This document shows positions 16,882-26,125 of a stretch of DNA of 64,000 nucleotides, piece by piece (the stretch's first letter is position 1; each line of letters starts with the position of its first letter). The translations under genes and the position numbers were made by a program. The stretch comes from Bacillus sp. REN10 (GTDB taxonomy: Bacteria; Bacillota; Bacilli; Bacillales; Domibacillaceae), in the NCBI RefSeq assembly GCF_016820555.1, contig NZ_JADHDW010000011.1, positions 58,179 through 122,178 on the forward strand, read 5' to 3'. The notes beneath the pieces are model-generated. The model was not told where the DNA came from and searched no databases. It worked only from the letters and a program-made list of their open reading frames with translations.

Positions 16882-19800
16882 ATGGGGATTCAGTTCATCC
16901 TCGGTCGGTCTGGAACCGGAAAGACAGCTCGTATATTAGAGGAAATAAAGAGTCAAGTGAAAGAGCGACCGATAGGCGATCCAGTGATTTATCTTGTTCC
17001 GGAGCAAATGACATTTTTATCAGAATATGATTTAGCTGCTGATCCGGCGCTTGGTGGAGTGATGCGTGCTCAAGTGTACAGTTTTACTCGTCTCGCTTGG
17101 CGTGTATTGCAAGAGACAGGCGGAATGAGTCGCAAGCATATTTCAGCAGCTGGTTTAAACATACTGATTCGAAAAATTATTGAAGATCAAAAAGAAGAAT
17201 TAACAATTTTTTCAAAAGCTGCAGATAAGAGTGGTTTTGTTAGTCATGTTGAAGCTATGCTTACGGAGTTTAAGCGCTATTGCGTTACACCGGAAACATT
17301 GAGTGAAACAAGGGAAGCAGTACAACAGCAAAAAGGCTCAAAAGCGTTAGCAGATAAACTTCATGATTTACAGATGATCTACAGTGAATTTGAGAAATCG
17401 TTAATGGGGAAATATCTCGATTCTGAAGATTATTTACGTTTATTAGCAGAAGCAGTTGCTTCGTCGGAGTATTTACAGACGGCAAATATATATATTGATG
17501 GTTTTCATAGTTTTACACCGCAAGAATATGAAGTTATTGGACAGCTCATGAAGCATGCGAAACGAGTGACCATTGCTTTAACCGTCGATCAAGCATTTCG
17601 AACAAGGCTTCCTGAGGATACACATTTATTTCGGCAAACAGGTGAAACGTATGTAACTCTTTATGAGCTAGCGAAACATAGCGGTGTGTCAATAGAAGAA
17701 GATCAGATTTTGGAAGCGTCAAGACGTTACCAAGAAAGAAGCCTTATTCATTTAGAGCAATATTTTGAGCATCGCCCTGTTGTGCCTTATCAAAATGCAA
17801 CGTCGCTTTCCTTTTTAGAAGCGGCGAATCGGCGAGCTGAAATTGAGGGGATAGCTCGGGAAATACGAAAGCTGTCAAGAGAGGAAGGATATCGTTATAA
17901 GCAAATGGCGATTCTTGTCCGTAATGGTCATGAATATCAGCAACTGATTGAAACTGTTTTTCATGATTATAACCTTCCATTTTATATCGATAAAAAAAAT
18001 CCAATGATTCATCATCCGGTCATTGAGTTAATTCGGGCGACATTAGAAATTGTTGCTAGTAATTGGCGGTATGAACCTGTCTTTCGAGCGGTGAAAACGG
18101 ATTTGCTGTTCCCACTCAAAGGGAATTGGAATAAGCTGCGCGAACAAATGGACCGTTTGGAAAATTATGTATTAGCTTATGGCATCAGAGGAGATCGATG
18201 GACGAAAGAAGAACAGTGGAGCTATCGGCGCTATCGCGGGCTTGAGGGGATCAACCGTGTGCAAACAGACGAAGAACAGCGGATAGAAAGAGAGATTAAT
18301 GAATTAAAGCGGCTTATTTCTAAACCGATTTCGCGATTAGCTCGTCGATTGAAACAAGCAAAGACGAGCAGAGCATTTTGTGAAGCGATATATCTGTATT
18401 TGGAGGAATTGGAGATTCCAAGAAAACTTGAAACATTGAGTATGGACGCACAAGACCGAGGGGATTTAATTACTGCGAGAGAGCATAGTCAAGCATGGAG
18501 CGCTGTGATCGAATTATTAGACCAGTATGTGGAAGTATTAGGCGAAGAAACGATGACAGTTAAGAAATTTGCAGCGACGATCGATGCTGGATTAGAAACA
18601 CTTAAGTTTTCTAATGTTCCCGCTGCTGCCGATCAAGTGATGGTAGCTAATCTTGAACTTTCTAGGCTTGCTAATATCGATGTAGCTTTCATCGTTGGTG
18701 TGAATGATGGCGTATTGCCCGGAACGGTGAAAGAAGAAGGGGTATTAGCTGACGATGACCGCGAGCTGCTGCTTTCAAGAGGAATAAAACTTGCTCAAAG
18801 CAGTAAGACGAGACTCCTTGATGAAGAATTTATCGCTTATAAAGCCTTTACCACTCCATCAAGTCGGCTATATATTTCTTATCCAATCGCAGATGAAGAA
18901 GGAAAGGCACTGCAGCCCTCTCTGTTTATTAAGAGACTGAAGGAAATGTTTCCGAGCGCAGAAGAGAGAGTGCTTGTTAATGAACCGTCTGACCTGTCAG
19001 AGGAAGAAGGTTTACATTATGTATGTCATCCAAACCCAACACTATCCTATCTTACGACTCAGCTTCAACTGAAAAGATTAGGTTATCCGATGTACGATTA
19101 TTGGTGGGATGTCTACAATTTTTATCTGGATACCCCAGAACAAAAAGAGAAAGTGAGCACAGTGCTGTCTAGTCTGTTTTATAAAAATAAAACAGAAGTA
19201 TTAGATGAGCAGGTAAGTAAAAGTTTGTACGGTGAAGAAATACTTGCTAGTGTTTCACGGATGGAATTATTTAATAGTTGTCCGTTTTCTCATTTTGTCA
19301 ATCACGGCCTGAAGTTGCGAGAGCGGGAAATGTACCGATTGCAGGCGCCGGATATTGGCGATTTATTTCATGGGGCGCTTAAATGGATTGCGGAGGAAAT
19401 TGAAAAACGCGGATTGTACTGGGGGAAGTTGACGAAAGAGCAATGTTTACAATTAGCCAAAGAAGCGGTAGTTCACTTAGGTCCTCAGTTGCAAAATCAA
19501 ATTTTATTAAGCTCGAATCGCCATCTCTATATCAGTCGTAAGCTCGAACAAATTATCGGCAGAGCTTCATATATTTTAAGTGGGCAAGCAAAAGTGAGCG
19601 GCTTTGCACCGGTTGGAATTGAACTTGGATTTGGACCGCAAGCTGAGCTGCCGCCGCTTTCCTTCACATTAAAGAACGGAACAAAGATGGCTTTGGCCGG
19701 AAGAATTGACCGGGTCGACCAAGCAAGGAATAACGAGGAAGTGTATTTACGGATTATTGATTATAAGTCGAGCGGTAGAGATTTAGATATGACAGAAGTG

Positions 19801-20376
19801 TATTACGGTTTTGCTCTGCAAATGCTAACGTATTTGGATATTGTGCTCACTTACTCGCAGCAACTTGTTGGCGAGAAGGCTCATCCAGCAGGAGTACTAT
19901 ACTTCCATGTTCATAATCCAATGGTTAACAGTAAAAAAGTGATGACGATTGAACAAATTGAAGAAGAGATCTTTAAAAGCTTTAAAATGAAAGGTCTTGT
20001 ATTAGCAGAAGAAGAGGTAGTCCGCCTTATGGATACAAGCCTTGAAGGAGGAAATTCAAAAATTATTTCTGCTGGGATTAATAAATCTAACGGTAAGCTA
20101 GCAAAAAGTTCGAAAGTGGCTCATAGACAGCAGTTTGATGATATGCGCCAGCATGTTCGCAACATTTATCAACAGTCAGGGGACGACATTGTTGCCGGTA
20201 AGGTGGACATTGCCCCGTATCAATATAAAAAGCGGACACCTTGCGACTTTTGTTCGTATCGGCCGGTTTGTCAGTTCGATGAGATGATGGAAGAAAATCA
20301 TTATCGTACGATTGTGCCGTACAAGAAAGAGGAAATTTTTCAAAAGATGAGTGAAAAGAGGGATGAACGTGACTAA
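16882..20376 (+). CDS. addB: ATP-dependent helicase/nuclease subunit AddB
   Basis: Subunit of AddAB, the RecBCD-equivalent that resects double-strand breaks for recombination. The 1164-residue protein has a nucleotide-binding motif, GRSGTGKT (residues 8-15), and a C-terminal RecB-type nuclease (RIIDYKSSG). The four cysteines of the iron-sulphur cluster are present at 800, 1121, 1124 and 1130, practically the same numbering as in B. subtilis. The frame extends upstream to an ATG at 16867, but GGGAGGAG lies 7 bases before the ATG at 16882. The stop overlaps addA, so the two are translated together. Confidence 0.96.
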   Translation: MGIQFILGRSGTGKTARILEEIKSQVKERPIGDPVIYLVPEQMTFLSEYDLAADPALGGVMRAQVYSFTRLAWRVLQETGGMSRKHISAAGLNILIRKIIEDQKEELTIFSKAADKSGFVSHVEAMLTEFKRYCVTPETLSETREAVQQQKGSKALADKLHDLQMIYSEFEKSLMGKYLDSEDYLRLLAEAVASSEYLQTANIYIDGFHSFTPQEYEVIGQLMKHAKRVTIALTVDQAFRTRLPEDTHLFRQTGETYVTLYELAKHSGVSIEEDQILEASRRYQERSLIHLEQYFEHRPVVPYQNATSLSFLEAANRRAEIEGIAREIRKLSREEGYRYKQMAILVRNGHEYQQLIETVFHDYNLPFYIDKKNPMIHHPVIELIRATLEIVASNWRYEPVFRAVKTDLLFPLKGNWNKLREQMDRLENYVLAYGIRGDRWTKEEQWSYRRYRGLEGINRVQTDEEQRIEREINELKRLISKPISRLARRLKQAKTSRAFCEAIYLYLEELEIPRKLETLSMDAQDRGDLITAREHSQAWSAVIELLDQYVEVLGEETMTVKKFAATIDAGLETLKFSNVPAAADQVMVANLELSRLANIDVAFIVGVNDGVLPGTVKEEGVLADDDRELLLSRGIKLAQSSKTRLLDEEFIAYKAFTTPSSRLYISYPIADEEGKALQPSLFIKRLKEMFPSAEERVLVNEPSDLSEEEGLHYVCHPNPTLSYLTTQLQLKRLGYPMYDYWWDVYNFYLDTPEQKEKVSTVLSSLFYKNKTEVLDEQVSKSLYGEEILASVSRMELFNSCPFSHFVNHGLKLREREMYRLQAPDIGDLFHGALKWIAEEIEKRGLYWGKLTKEQCLQLAKEAVVHLGPQLQNQILLSSNRHLYISRKLEQIIGRASYILSGQAKVSGFAPVGIELGFGPQAELPPLSFTLKNGTKMALAGRIDRVDQARNNEEVYLRIIDYKSSGRDLDMTEVYYGFALQMLTYLDIVLTYSQQLVGEKAHPAGVLYFHVHNPMVNSKKVMTIEQIEEEIFKSFKMKGLVLAEEEVVRLMDTSLEGGNSKIISAGINKSNGKLAKSSKVAHRQQFDDMRQHVRNIYQQSGDDIVAGKVDIAPYQYKKRTPCDFCSYRPVCQFDEMMEENHYRTIVPYKKEEIFQKMSEKRDERD

Positions 20377-23300
20377 GCAAGTGATTCCAAAAAAGCCAGC
20401 AGGTGCAACTTGGACAGATGATCAATGGAAGGCGATCACAGCAACAGGAACAGATATTTTAGTAGCTGCCGCTGCTGGTTCAGGAAAAACAGCCGTGCTT
20501 GTGGAACGAATCATTCGTAAAGTGTTAAATGAAGAAGAACCTGTCGATATTGATCAGCTGCTCGTGGTGACGTTTACGAATGCCGCTGCGGCTGAAATGA
20601 GACACCGGATTGGAGCAGCTCTAGAAAAAGCGATGGAATCTGATCCAACCTCTAAGCATTTGCGAAAACAGTTAAGCTTATTAAATAAAGCGTCGATCTC
20701 GACCTTGCATTCCTTCTGTCTAGAAGTGATTCGGAAATATTATTATTTAATGGATATCGATCCTTCTTTCCGAATTGCGGATGAAGCGGAAGGAGCGTTA
20801 TTAAGGGATGAAGCGTTAGATGAGTTATTTGAAGAAGAATACGGAAAAGAAGAAAATGATGAATTCTATCAATTAGTAGATACGTTTTCTAGTGATAGAA
20901 GTGATGCGCAATTACAAATGATTGTCAATCGGCTCTATGATTTTGCTAAGTCTCATCCTCATCCAGAAGAATGGTTAAGCCGTTTACCACAGCTTTATGA
21001 TGTGAATGAAGAGACGACAAACATTGATGACCTACCTTTTATGAAGGAATTGAAATTTGATATCGAGTTGCAGCTTGAAGGGGCGGAAGCGCTAGTAAAT
21101 GAATTGTTAACAATAGCAAATATGCCGGGAGGGCCGTCTCCAAGAATGGTGAATTTTATGGATGATCAGCAAACCATCCATCGGCTCCGTAATGCCATTT
21201 CATCTTGGCACAACTTGTATGCAGAAATGCAAGTGGTGAAATTTTCAACATTGAAGACTTGCAAAGGAGAAGAATATGATCCTGAGCTTGTTGAGAAGTC
21301 TAAAGAGATTAGAAATGAGTTAAAGAAAATCATTACTTCTTTACAGGAAGATTATTTTTCTCGAAAGCCCGAAAGTTATTTGCGAGATATGAGAGAAATG
21401 AGGGATGTAATTGCTGCCCTTGCTCAGCTTGTGCAGCGATTTGCTGAGAAATTTCAAGCAATGAAACGGGAAAAGGGGCTTGTTGATTTTGGTGACTTAG
21501 AGCATTTTGCATTAGGTATTTTAACTGATCGCAACGAAGAGGAAGAATTCGTTCCTTCTGAAGCCGCCCTGTTTTATCAAAAGAAATTCAAAGAAGTACT
21601 GTTGGACGAGTATCAAGATGTGAACTTTGTGCAGGAGTCGATTATTCGTCTCGTTACATCGGGTACGGAAGAAGAAGGCAATTTATTTATGGTGGGGGAC
21701 GTTAAACAAAGTATTTACCGTTTTCGCTTAGCGGAGCCGAATTTATTTTTAAGTAAATATAGACGGTTTTCCACAACAGGGGAAAGCAGCGGTTTGCGGA
21801 TTGATTTAGCTAAGAACTTTCGCAGTCGTCGAGAAGTGCTAGATGGAACGAATTATTTATTTAAGCAAATCATGGGCGTGAAAGTCGGAGAAATTGAATA
21901 TGATGCCCAAGCTGAACTTGTGAAGGGAGCGGATTATCCAGAAGAGCCTACTGTTCCTGTAGAAGTGACGATCATCGAGCAAACAGGAACAGCGGAGCAA
22001 GAGGATGAAGCCGGGCTTGAAGATGCGGAGCAATCTCAGTTAGAAGCAAGATGGATCGTACAAAAGATTAGAGAATTAGTTCAGTCGAGATATCCAGTAT
22101 ATGATCCGAAAACAAAAACAGAGCGTCCGATTCGATATCGCGACATCGTCATTTTGCTACGGTCAACGCCTTGGGCTGGAGAAATCATAGAAGAAGGCAG
22201 TCGGGCTGGGGTACCGATTTACGCGAAGCTTTCTGGAGGTTATTTTCAAGCGACAGAAGTGGTGATTATGCTGTCATTGCTGAAAATAATTGATAATCCG
22301 TATCAAGATATTCCGCTGGCTTCTGTGCTCCGTTCGCCGATTGTGAACTGTTCGGAAAATGATTTAGCGATCATCCGTTTAGCTTCTAAAAAGGGTGCCT
22401 ATTATGAAGCGGTTCAAGCATTTGCTAGGAAAAAGCCAGCACCAGAACATGAAGCTCTTTATGAAAAAATCAGTAAGTTCCTGGAAAAACTATTGGGTTG
22501 GAGAACGATTAGTAGAAGCGGTGCTCTATCTTCACTCATTTGGCAATTATATCGAGATACTCATTTTTATGATTTCGCCGGCGGCATGCCTGGAGGAAAA
22601 CAAAGGCAAGCGAATTTACGCGCTCTATATGACCGCGCAAAGCAATATGAAGAAACATCTTTTCGAGGATTGTTCCGCTTTTTACGCTTGATTGAACGAA
22701 TTCAAGAGCGAGGCGATGACTTAGGAGAAGCGAAAGCATTAAGTGAACAAGAAGACGTCGTCCGTCTAATGACGATTCATGCAAGCAAGGGTTTAGAATT
22801 TCCTGTCGTGTTCGTTGCCGGACTTGGCCGCCAATTCAACTTAATGGATGTGCGTCAATCGTATTTATTTGATCAAGACTATGGAATTGCGGCTAAATAT
22901 ACGCATGTAGAAAAACGGATTAGCTATCCATCTTTGCCGCAGCTCGCTTTAAGACGAAAAAAACGGCTAGAATTGTTAGCGGAAGAAATGCGAGTCCTCT
23001 ATGTCGCTTTAACAAGGGCAAAAGAGAAATTATTTTTGCTTGGCACGCAGAAAAATGTCGATAAAGTGTTAGCAAACTGGGAAAAAGGGTGGAGTAGCAC
23101 AGACTGGTTATTAAGTGATGTGGACCGAGCGACAGCTGTGTCGTATTTTGATTGGATCGGCCCATCCCTCGTTAGGCACCGTGATTGGGCCATTAGTGAG
23201 GGACCCAATTTAGAACATCTGTCTGATATTTACGGTCACACTTCGAGATGGAAGGTCGAAATCGTTCCTCCAGAAAGTTTGCTCAAACAAGAGTTAGAAG

Positions 23301-24100
23301 ATCATCAGCAGCAAATAGATTGGCAAACGACAGTAGAGAGCAGTGAACCGATCACTTCTTCCTCTAGGTATAAAGAGGAGATTATGAAACGCATGAGCTG
23401 GCAATATCCGAATCCAATGGCGACTAAATTGCGCTCAAAGCAGTCGGTGTCTGATTTAAAACGGATGAATGATATTTATAACGACAGGGCAGAAAATGAA
23501 CTGGTGAAAAGCTTTCAGCGGCCTGTTTTCAGTCGCCCTGCCTTTATGCAGCAAAAGGCGCTTTCACCAGCAGAAATTGGGACGGCGGTGCATACTGTGA
23601 TGCAGCATGTACCGTTAAATAAGCAGCCAACTGCGACAGATATTTCCTCTTTGTTAGAAAAATTAGTACAACGAGAGTTACTGACGAATGAACAGGCAGA
23701 AGTCATCGATCCAACAAGTATTGTGTCCTTCTTTGAGACCGAAGTGGGGCAAATGCTACTCACGGCCGATCATGTGTATCGTGAAACACCATTTAATATG
23801 GGAGTACAAGCTAGTGAATTACATGCTGAGTGGGATGGAGAGAATGAGGTTGTACTCGTTCAAGGGGTAATTGATTGTTTAATGGAAGTGAACGGTCAAT
23901 TGTATTTGCTCGATTATAAAACCGATCAAATAACAGGTCGCTTCCCAGGGGGATTGGCTGAAGCTCGTCCGGTGCTGGAGGATCGTTATCGCTTGCAAAT
24001 TGATTTATATGCGAAAGCAGTTGAACAAATTTGGAAACGAAAGATTGCCAGAAAGTATTTGTTCTTTTTTGATGGAGCTCATGCTCTTCAATTAGATTAA
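20369..24100 (+). CDS. addA: ATP-dependent helicase/nuclease subunit AddA
   Basis: Motor and nuclease subunit of AddAB. The 1243-residue protein has UvrD-type helicase motifs: Walker A AAAAGSGKT (residues 33-41), motif Ia VTFTNAAAAEM, DEYQD motif II at about 413-417, and motif VI VALTRAK. The C-terminal nuclease has LLDYKTD, with the catalytic Asp at 1182. Start is ambiguous: GTG 20369 is 6 bases after AGAGGG, whereas ATG 20363 abuts that site; I choose 20369. It overlaps addB by 8 bases. In B. subtilis sbcD and sbcC follow; here the gerP operon follows convergently. Confidence 0.95.
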   Translation: MTKQVIPKKPAGATWTDDQWKAITATGTDILVAAAAGSGKTAVLVERIIRKVLNEEEPVDIDQLLVVTFTNAAAAEMRHRIGAALEKAMESDPTSKHLRKQLSLLNKASISTLHSFCLEVIRKYYYLMDIDPSFRIADEAEGALLRDEALDELFEEEYGKEENDEFYQLVDTFSSDRSDAQLQMIVNRLYDFAKSHPHPEEWLSRLPQLYDVNEETTNIDDLPFMKELKFDIELQLEGAEALVNELLTIANMPGGPSPRMVNFMDDQQTIHRLRNAISSWHNLYAEMQVVKFSTLKTCKGEEYDPELVEKSKEIRNELKKIITSLQEDYFSRKPESYLRDMREMRDVIAALAQLVQRFAEKFQAMKREKGLVDFGDLEHFALGILTDRNEEEEFVPSEAALFYQKKFKEVLLDEYQDVNFVQESIIRLVTSGTEEEGNLFMVGDVKQSIYRFRLAEPNLFLSKYRRFSTTGESSGLRIDLAKNFRSRREVLDGTNYLFKQIMGVKVGEIEYDAQAELVKGADYPEEPTVPVEVTIIEQTGTAEQEDEAGLEDAEQSQLEARWIVQKIRELVQSRYPVYDPKTKTERPIRYRDIVILLRSTPWAGEIIEEGSRAGVPIYAKLSGGYFQATEVVIMLSLLKIIDNPYQDIPLASVLRSPIVNCSENDLAIIRLASKKGAYYEAVQAFARKKPAPEHEALYEKISKFLEKLLGWRTISRSGALSSLIWQLYRDTHFYDFAGGMPGGKQRQANLRALYDRAKQYEETSFRGLFRFLRLIERIQERGDDLGEAKALSEQEDVVRLMTIHASKGLEFPVVFVAGLGRQFNLMDVRQSYLFDQDYGIAAKYTHVEKRISYPSLPQLALRRKKRLELLAEEMRVLYVALTRAKEKLFLLGTQKNVDKVLANWEKGWSSTDWLLSDVDRATAVSYFDWIGPSLVRHRDWAISEGPNLEHLSDIYGHTSRWKVEIVPPESLLKQELEDHQQQIDWQTTVESSEPITSSSRYKEEIMKRMSWQYPNPMATKLRSKQSVSDLKRMNDIYNDRAENELVKSFQRPVFSRPAFMQQKALSPAEIGTAVHTVMQHVPLNKQPTATDISSLLEKLVQRELLTNEQAEVIDPTSIVSFFETEVGQMLLTADHVYRETPFNMGVQASELHAEWDGENEVVLVQGVIDCLMEVNGQLYLLDYKTDQITGRFPGGLAEARPVLEDRYRLQIDLYAKAVEQIWKRKIARKYLFFFDGAHALQLD

Positions 24101-24108
24101 CGAGGTCA

Positions 24109-24162
24109 TAAAAAACTGCACCTCCAATTGTTAGGTGTGTCTAACAATTAGGGTGCAGTTCA
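24109..24162 (-). terminator. Terminator of the gerP operon
   Basis: A long hairpin: AACTGCACC-TCCAATTGTTAG pairs with CTAACAATT-AGGGTGCAGTT around a 6-base loop. On the minus strand it is followed by TTTTTTA, so it terminates gerP transcription; the plus strand has no T tract after it. Confidence 0.88.
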
Positions 24163-24194
24163 TAGATGGGGATGAAGCGGGGTCTTTTTAATTT

Positions 24195-24413
24195 TTACAA
24201 AGTGCCAACGATTGGTTGGTCGGCACCGGTACTATCAAAAACAGTATTCGTGCTTAAACAAGAGTAAGTGACGACGAAAGCTCCTGTATTCTCCGCTCCA
24301 GCACCCGCAACTGTTTTACCCGGGTTTTTTGGAGAAATAACTAATGTATCGCCGTAGTTAACGACCCCACCAGACACGGTGAAGATTTGTACAGGTCCAA
24401 CGACAGCAGGCAT
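24195..24413 (-). CDS. gerPF: Spore germination protein GerPF
   Basis: Last gene of gerPABCDEF, needed for germinants to pass the spore coat to their receptors. The 72-residue protein starts MPAVVGPVQIFTVSGG and has the GerPA/GerPF-family core: NYGDTLVISPKNPGKTVAGAGAENTG-like residues and a closing Asp-Gln-Pro/Gly stretch. It is a paralogue of GerPA at the other end of the operon. AAGGTGGAG lies 5 bases before the ATG. No signal peptide, consistent with coat location via the mother cell. Confidence 0.93.
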   Translation of the reverse strand: MPAVVGPVQIFTVSGGVVNYGDTLVISPKNPGKTVAGAGAENTGAFVVTYSCLSTNTVFDSTGADQPIVGTL

Positions 24414-24438
24414 AAAAACTCCACCTTTTGACTTTAAT

Positions 24439-24795
24439 TTATTTTTTTACTTTCAATTTTCTTACATGTTGAATTCTACAATATCCAGTTGCTTCGTTAG
24501 CAGAACCAATGAGCACAACGGCAGAAGTAGATACACCAATAAGGTGAACATGGCCAATATGGATGAACGGATAGGCATGGATCGTAGAAGTGTTTTGTTG
24601 TTTTTTTTGACAGATCACTGTAGGAGGTGGCAACACGATACTCGGTTGTTGAGTGGTGTTGAGAAAGTCTTTGCTTGGTTCTTGAACTGCATAGACTGTC
24701 GAATAGGCTTGTGATTGATTAGTATCTCCAATTTCTAATATCGAGCTAAAAAAAACAGTGTTTACTAGTAAATGGTCGACAATAGATAGACGCAT
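24439..24795 (-). CDS. gerPE: Spore germination protein GerPE
   Basis: Fifth gene of gerPABCDEF, 118 residues, normal for GerPE. Sequence shows the typical N-terminal SIVDHLLVNTVFFSSILEIG, a polar middle part, and a C-terminal HLIGVSTSAVVLIGS followed by a basic tail (HVRKLKVKK). The Shine-Dalgarno sequence is weak (TAGGT before ATG 24795), suggesting coupling to gerPD, which ends 20 bases upstream. GerP proteins are coat-associated permeability factors. Confidence 0.9.
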   Translation of the reverse strand: MRLSIVDHLLVNTVFFSSILEIGDTNQSQAYSTVYAVQEPSKDFLNTTQQPSIVLPPPTVICQKKQQNTSTIHAYPFIHIGHVHLIGVSTSAVVLIGSANEATGYCRIQHVRKLKVKK

Positions 24796-24815
24796 GATGA
24801 TGTAGTGACCTACTA

Positions 24816-24992
24816 TTAAAGTGGTACAAAAGGACTGATGATTAATGATTCAGGAGGTGTATCAAAAGATGAGTACAATGTGATCGTATCGGTATCGCCA
24901 ATTTGAAAGTAGGAAGAACTGGAGACGGCAATAATGGAGATTTGCCCCACCTCTAATTCTCGATTCATAACTTGTAAATACAATATACTCAC
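24816..24992 (-). CDS. gerPD: Spore germination protein GerPD (GTG start)
   Basis: A 58-residue protein beginning MSILYLQVMNRELEVGQISI, located exactly where gerPD is expected. GTG at 24992 overlaps the gerPC stop in a GTGA arrangement, and the resulting length equals that usual for GerPD. The motifs VSSSSYFQIGDTDTI and FDTPPESLIISPF are family-typical. Starting instead at the internal ATG (24968) would remove the first eight residues. Coupled translation with gerPC is likely. Confidence 0.9.
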   Translation of the reverse strand: MSILYLQVMNRELEVGQISIIAVSSSSYFQIGDTDTITLYSSFDTPPESLIISPFVPL

Positions 24993-25555
24993 TCCATTTC
25001 TGGGATTTTACTAATAAACGATAGTAGAGCTTGTTGGATATCTTCTTTTATTTTCTCTAGCACTTTTTCTTCCACGATCTCAGGAGGTTCTTCTTTGCAT
25101 TGATTTAAATAAAAACCTATTCTTTCAGGTAACTGCTTTGTAAGATCCTGTTTCATATGCTCTTTTATTTCAGGGTTGATTGATCGTTGTAATTGCCCTT
25201 CATATGTTTCAATCAATTGATCTAAGTTTTCATCAATAAAGCGATTGGAAGAATGTAATAGTTGCGGGAGTAATTGCTGACCAGATGGCACACTTTGCCC
25301 CTTTACATTTACCGCATAATCTTTAATGCCTGATAATTCGCTAGGACTTAAACCAATGTTTAAAGTGCCAGCTAGTGTTTCAACTTTTAATTGGTCAAAG
25401 GAATATTCAATTTTATCAACTGAAACAGGAGGGCGCTTTTTTACTTCAACCATCTCTTGTTGAAGTTTTTGTACTTTTTTCGTTAAAGCATCGATTTGCC
25501 TTTGCTGTTGCTGAATATACTGCCAAAGGTTTTGGATGTCTTGCAATTGGATCAT
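24989..25555 (-). CDS. gerPC: Spore germination protein GerPC
   Basis: Third gerP gene, 188 residues. The N-terminal third (about residues 5-40) is a coiled coil rich in Gln and Lys (NLWQYIQQQQRQIDALTKKV); the middle has the conserved YSFDQLKVETLAGTLNIGLSP block; the C-terminal half is helical and acidic. An in-frame ATG lies at 25573, but GGAGGGG directly precedes the ATG at 25555, so I use the latter. It overlaps gerPD by 4 bases. GerPC is required with the others for coat permeability to germinants. Confidence 0.93.
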   Translation of the reverse strand: MIQLQDIQNLWQYIQQQQRQIDALTKKVQKLQQEMVEVKKRPPVSVDKIEYSFDQLKVETLAGTLNIGLSPSELSGIKDYAVNVKGQSVPSGQQLLPQLLHSSNRFIDENLDQLIETYEGQLQRSINPEIKEHMKQDLTKQLPERIGFYLNQCKEEPPEIVEEKVLEKIKEDIQQALLSFISKIPEME

Positions 25556-25582
25556 AAAATCCCCTCCGTTCAAAAAAGAATA

Positions 25583-25804
25583 TTACTGTGGAAGTGGAAT
25601 GAGAAACGGTGGAGTTGGACTCGCTTCTACAGTGACAGTTTCGTCTGTTGCTGCAGGTGCTTGTTGAGTGAATCCACCTGTGTTTAATAAGTAAGACGAT
25701 TGTTCCACTTGACCAGTTGTACCAATTTGGAGCATCGATGAATTGGTAATACTAGTGATGTTAATGAAACGAATATTAATGGTTTGAGAAATATGGATAT
25801 TCAT
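25583..25804 (-). CDS. gerPB: Spore germination protein GerPB
   Basis: Second gerP gene, 73 residues, close to the usual size. It begins MNIHISQTINIRFINITSIT, includes SSMLQIGTTGQVEQSS-type residues typical of GerPB, and ends in a Pro/Thr-rich tail (SPTPPFLIPLPQ). AGGAGGTAG sits 3-5 bases before ATG and overlaps the end of gerPA, so translation is tightly linked. Confidence 0.92.
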   Translation of the reverse strand: MNIHISQTINIRFINITSITNSSMLQIGTTGQVEQSSYLLNTGGFTQQAPAATDETVTVEASPTPPFLIPLPQ

Positions 25805-25814
25805 GAGCTACCTC

Positions 25815-26036
25815 CTAAAGAGAGCCGATAATACCTTGGTCGATTCCATCGATATCTAGCGTGTTTGTGCTAGATAAATTAGAAGATACGGTTAAACCAG
25901 GACCGGTATTAAATGAACCGGCTCCAGAAAAGGTTTTTGCTTGGGTGACGGGATGGATTTGGAAGACATCGCCGACATTAAAGACACCACCTGAAGAGAC
26001 ATTGATCACAGTTGCTGTTCCAACGAGTGCCGGCAA
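25815..26036 (-). CDS. gerPA: Spore germination protein GerPA
   Basis: First gene of the operon, 73 residues, paralogous to GerPF: MPALVGTATVINVSSGG at the start, GDVFQIHPVTQAKTFSGAG in the middle and DIDGIDQGIIGSL at the end. Start is TTG at 26036, preceded by AGAGGATGTG. A sigma-K-like promoter lies about 35-60 bases upstream, as expected for mother-cell expression of coat proteins. The six gerP genes occupy the usual order A-F without insertion. Confidence 0.93.
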   Translation of the reverse strand: MPALVGTATVINVSSGGVFNVGDVFQIHPVTQAKTFSGAGSFNTGPGLTVSSNLSSTNTLDIDGIDQGIIGSL

Positions 26037-26070
26037 GATATTTCACATCCTCTTTCTTTATGTTTAATGA

Positions 26071-26097
26071 TATGATATGTAAATGAATAAAAATTGT
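26071..26097 (-). promoter_or_regulatory. Sigma-K-type promoter of gerP
   Basis: On the minus strand, CATATCATA (complement of 26071-26079) fits the sigma-K -10 form CATA-N3-TA, and AC (complement of 26096-26097) lies 16 bases upstream as the -35 core. The distance to the gerPA start is appropriate. In B. subtilis gerP is transcribed by sigma-K RNA polymerase. Confidence 0.72.
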
Positions 26098-26125
26098 GAA
26101 AGTGGAAGGGAAGAAGTGTGTTTGT

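Noticed and set aside
24379-24714. Plus-strand frame of 111 codons across gerPF-gerPE
   Set aside because: Lies antisense to two well-supported gerP genes and lacks a ribosome site.
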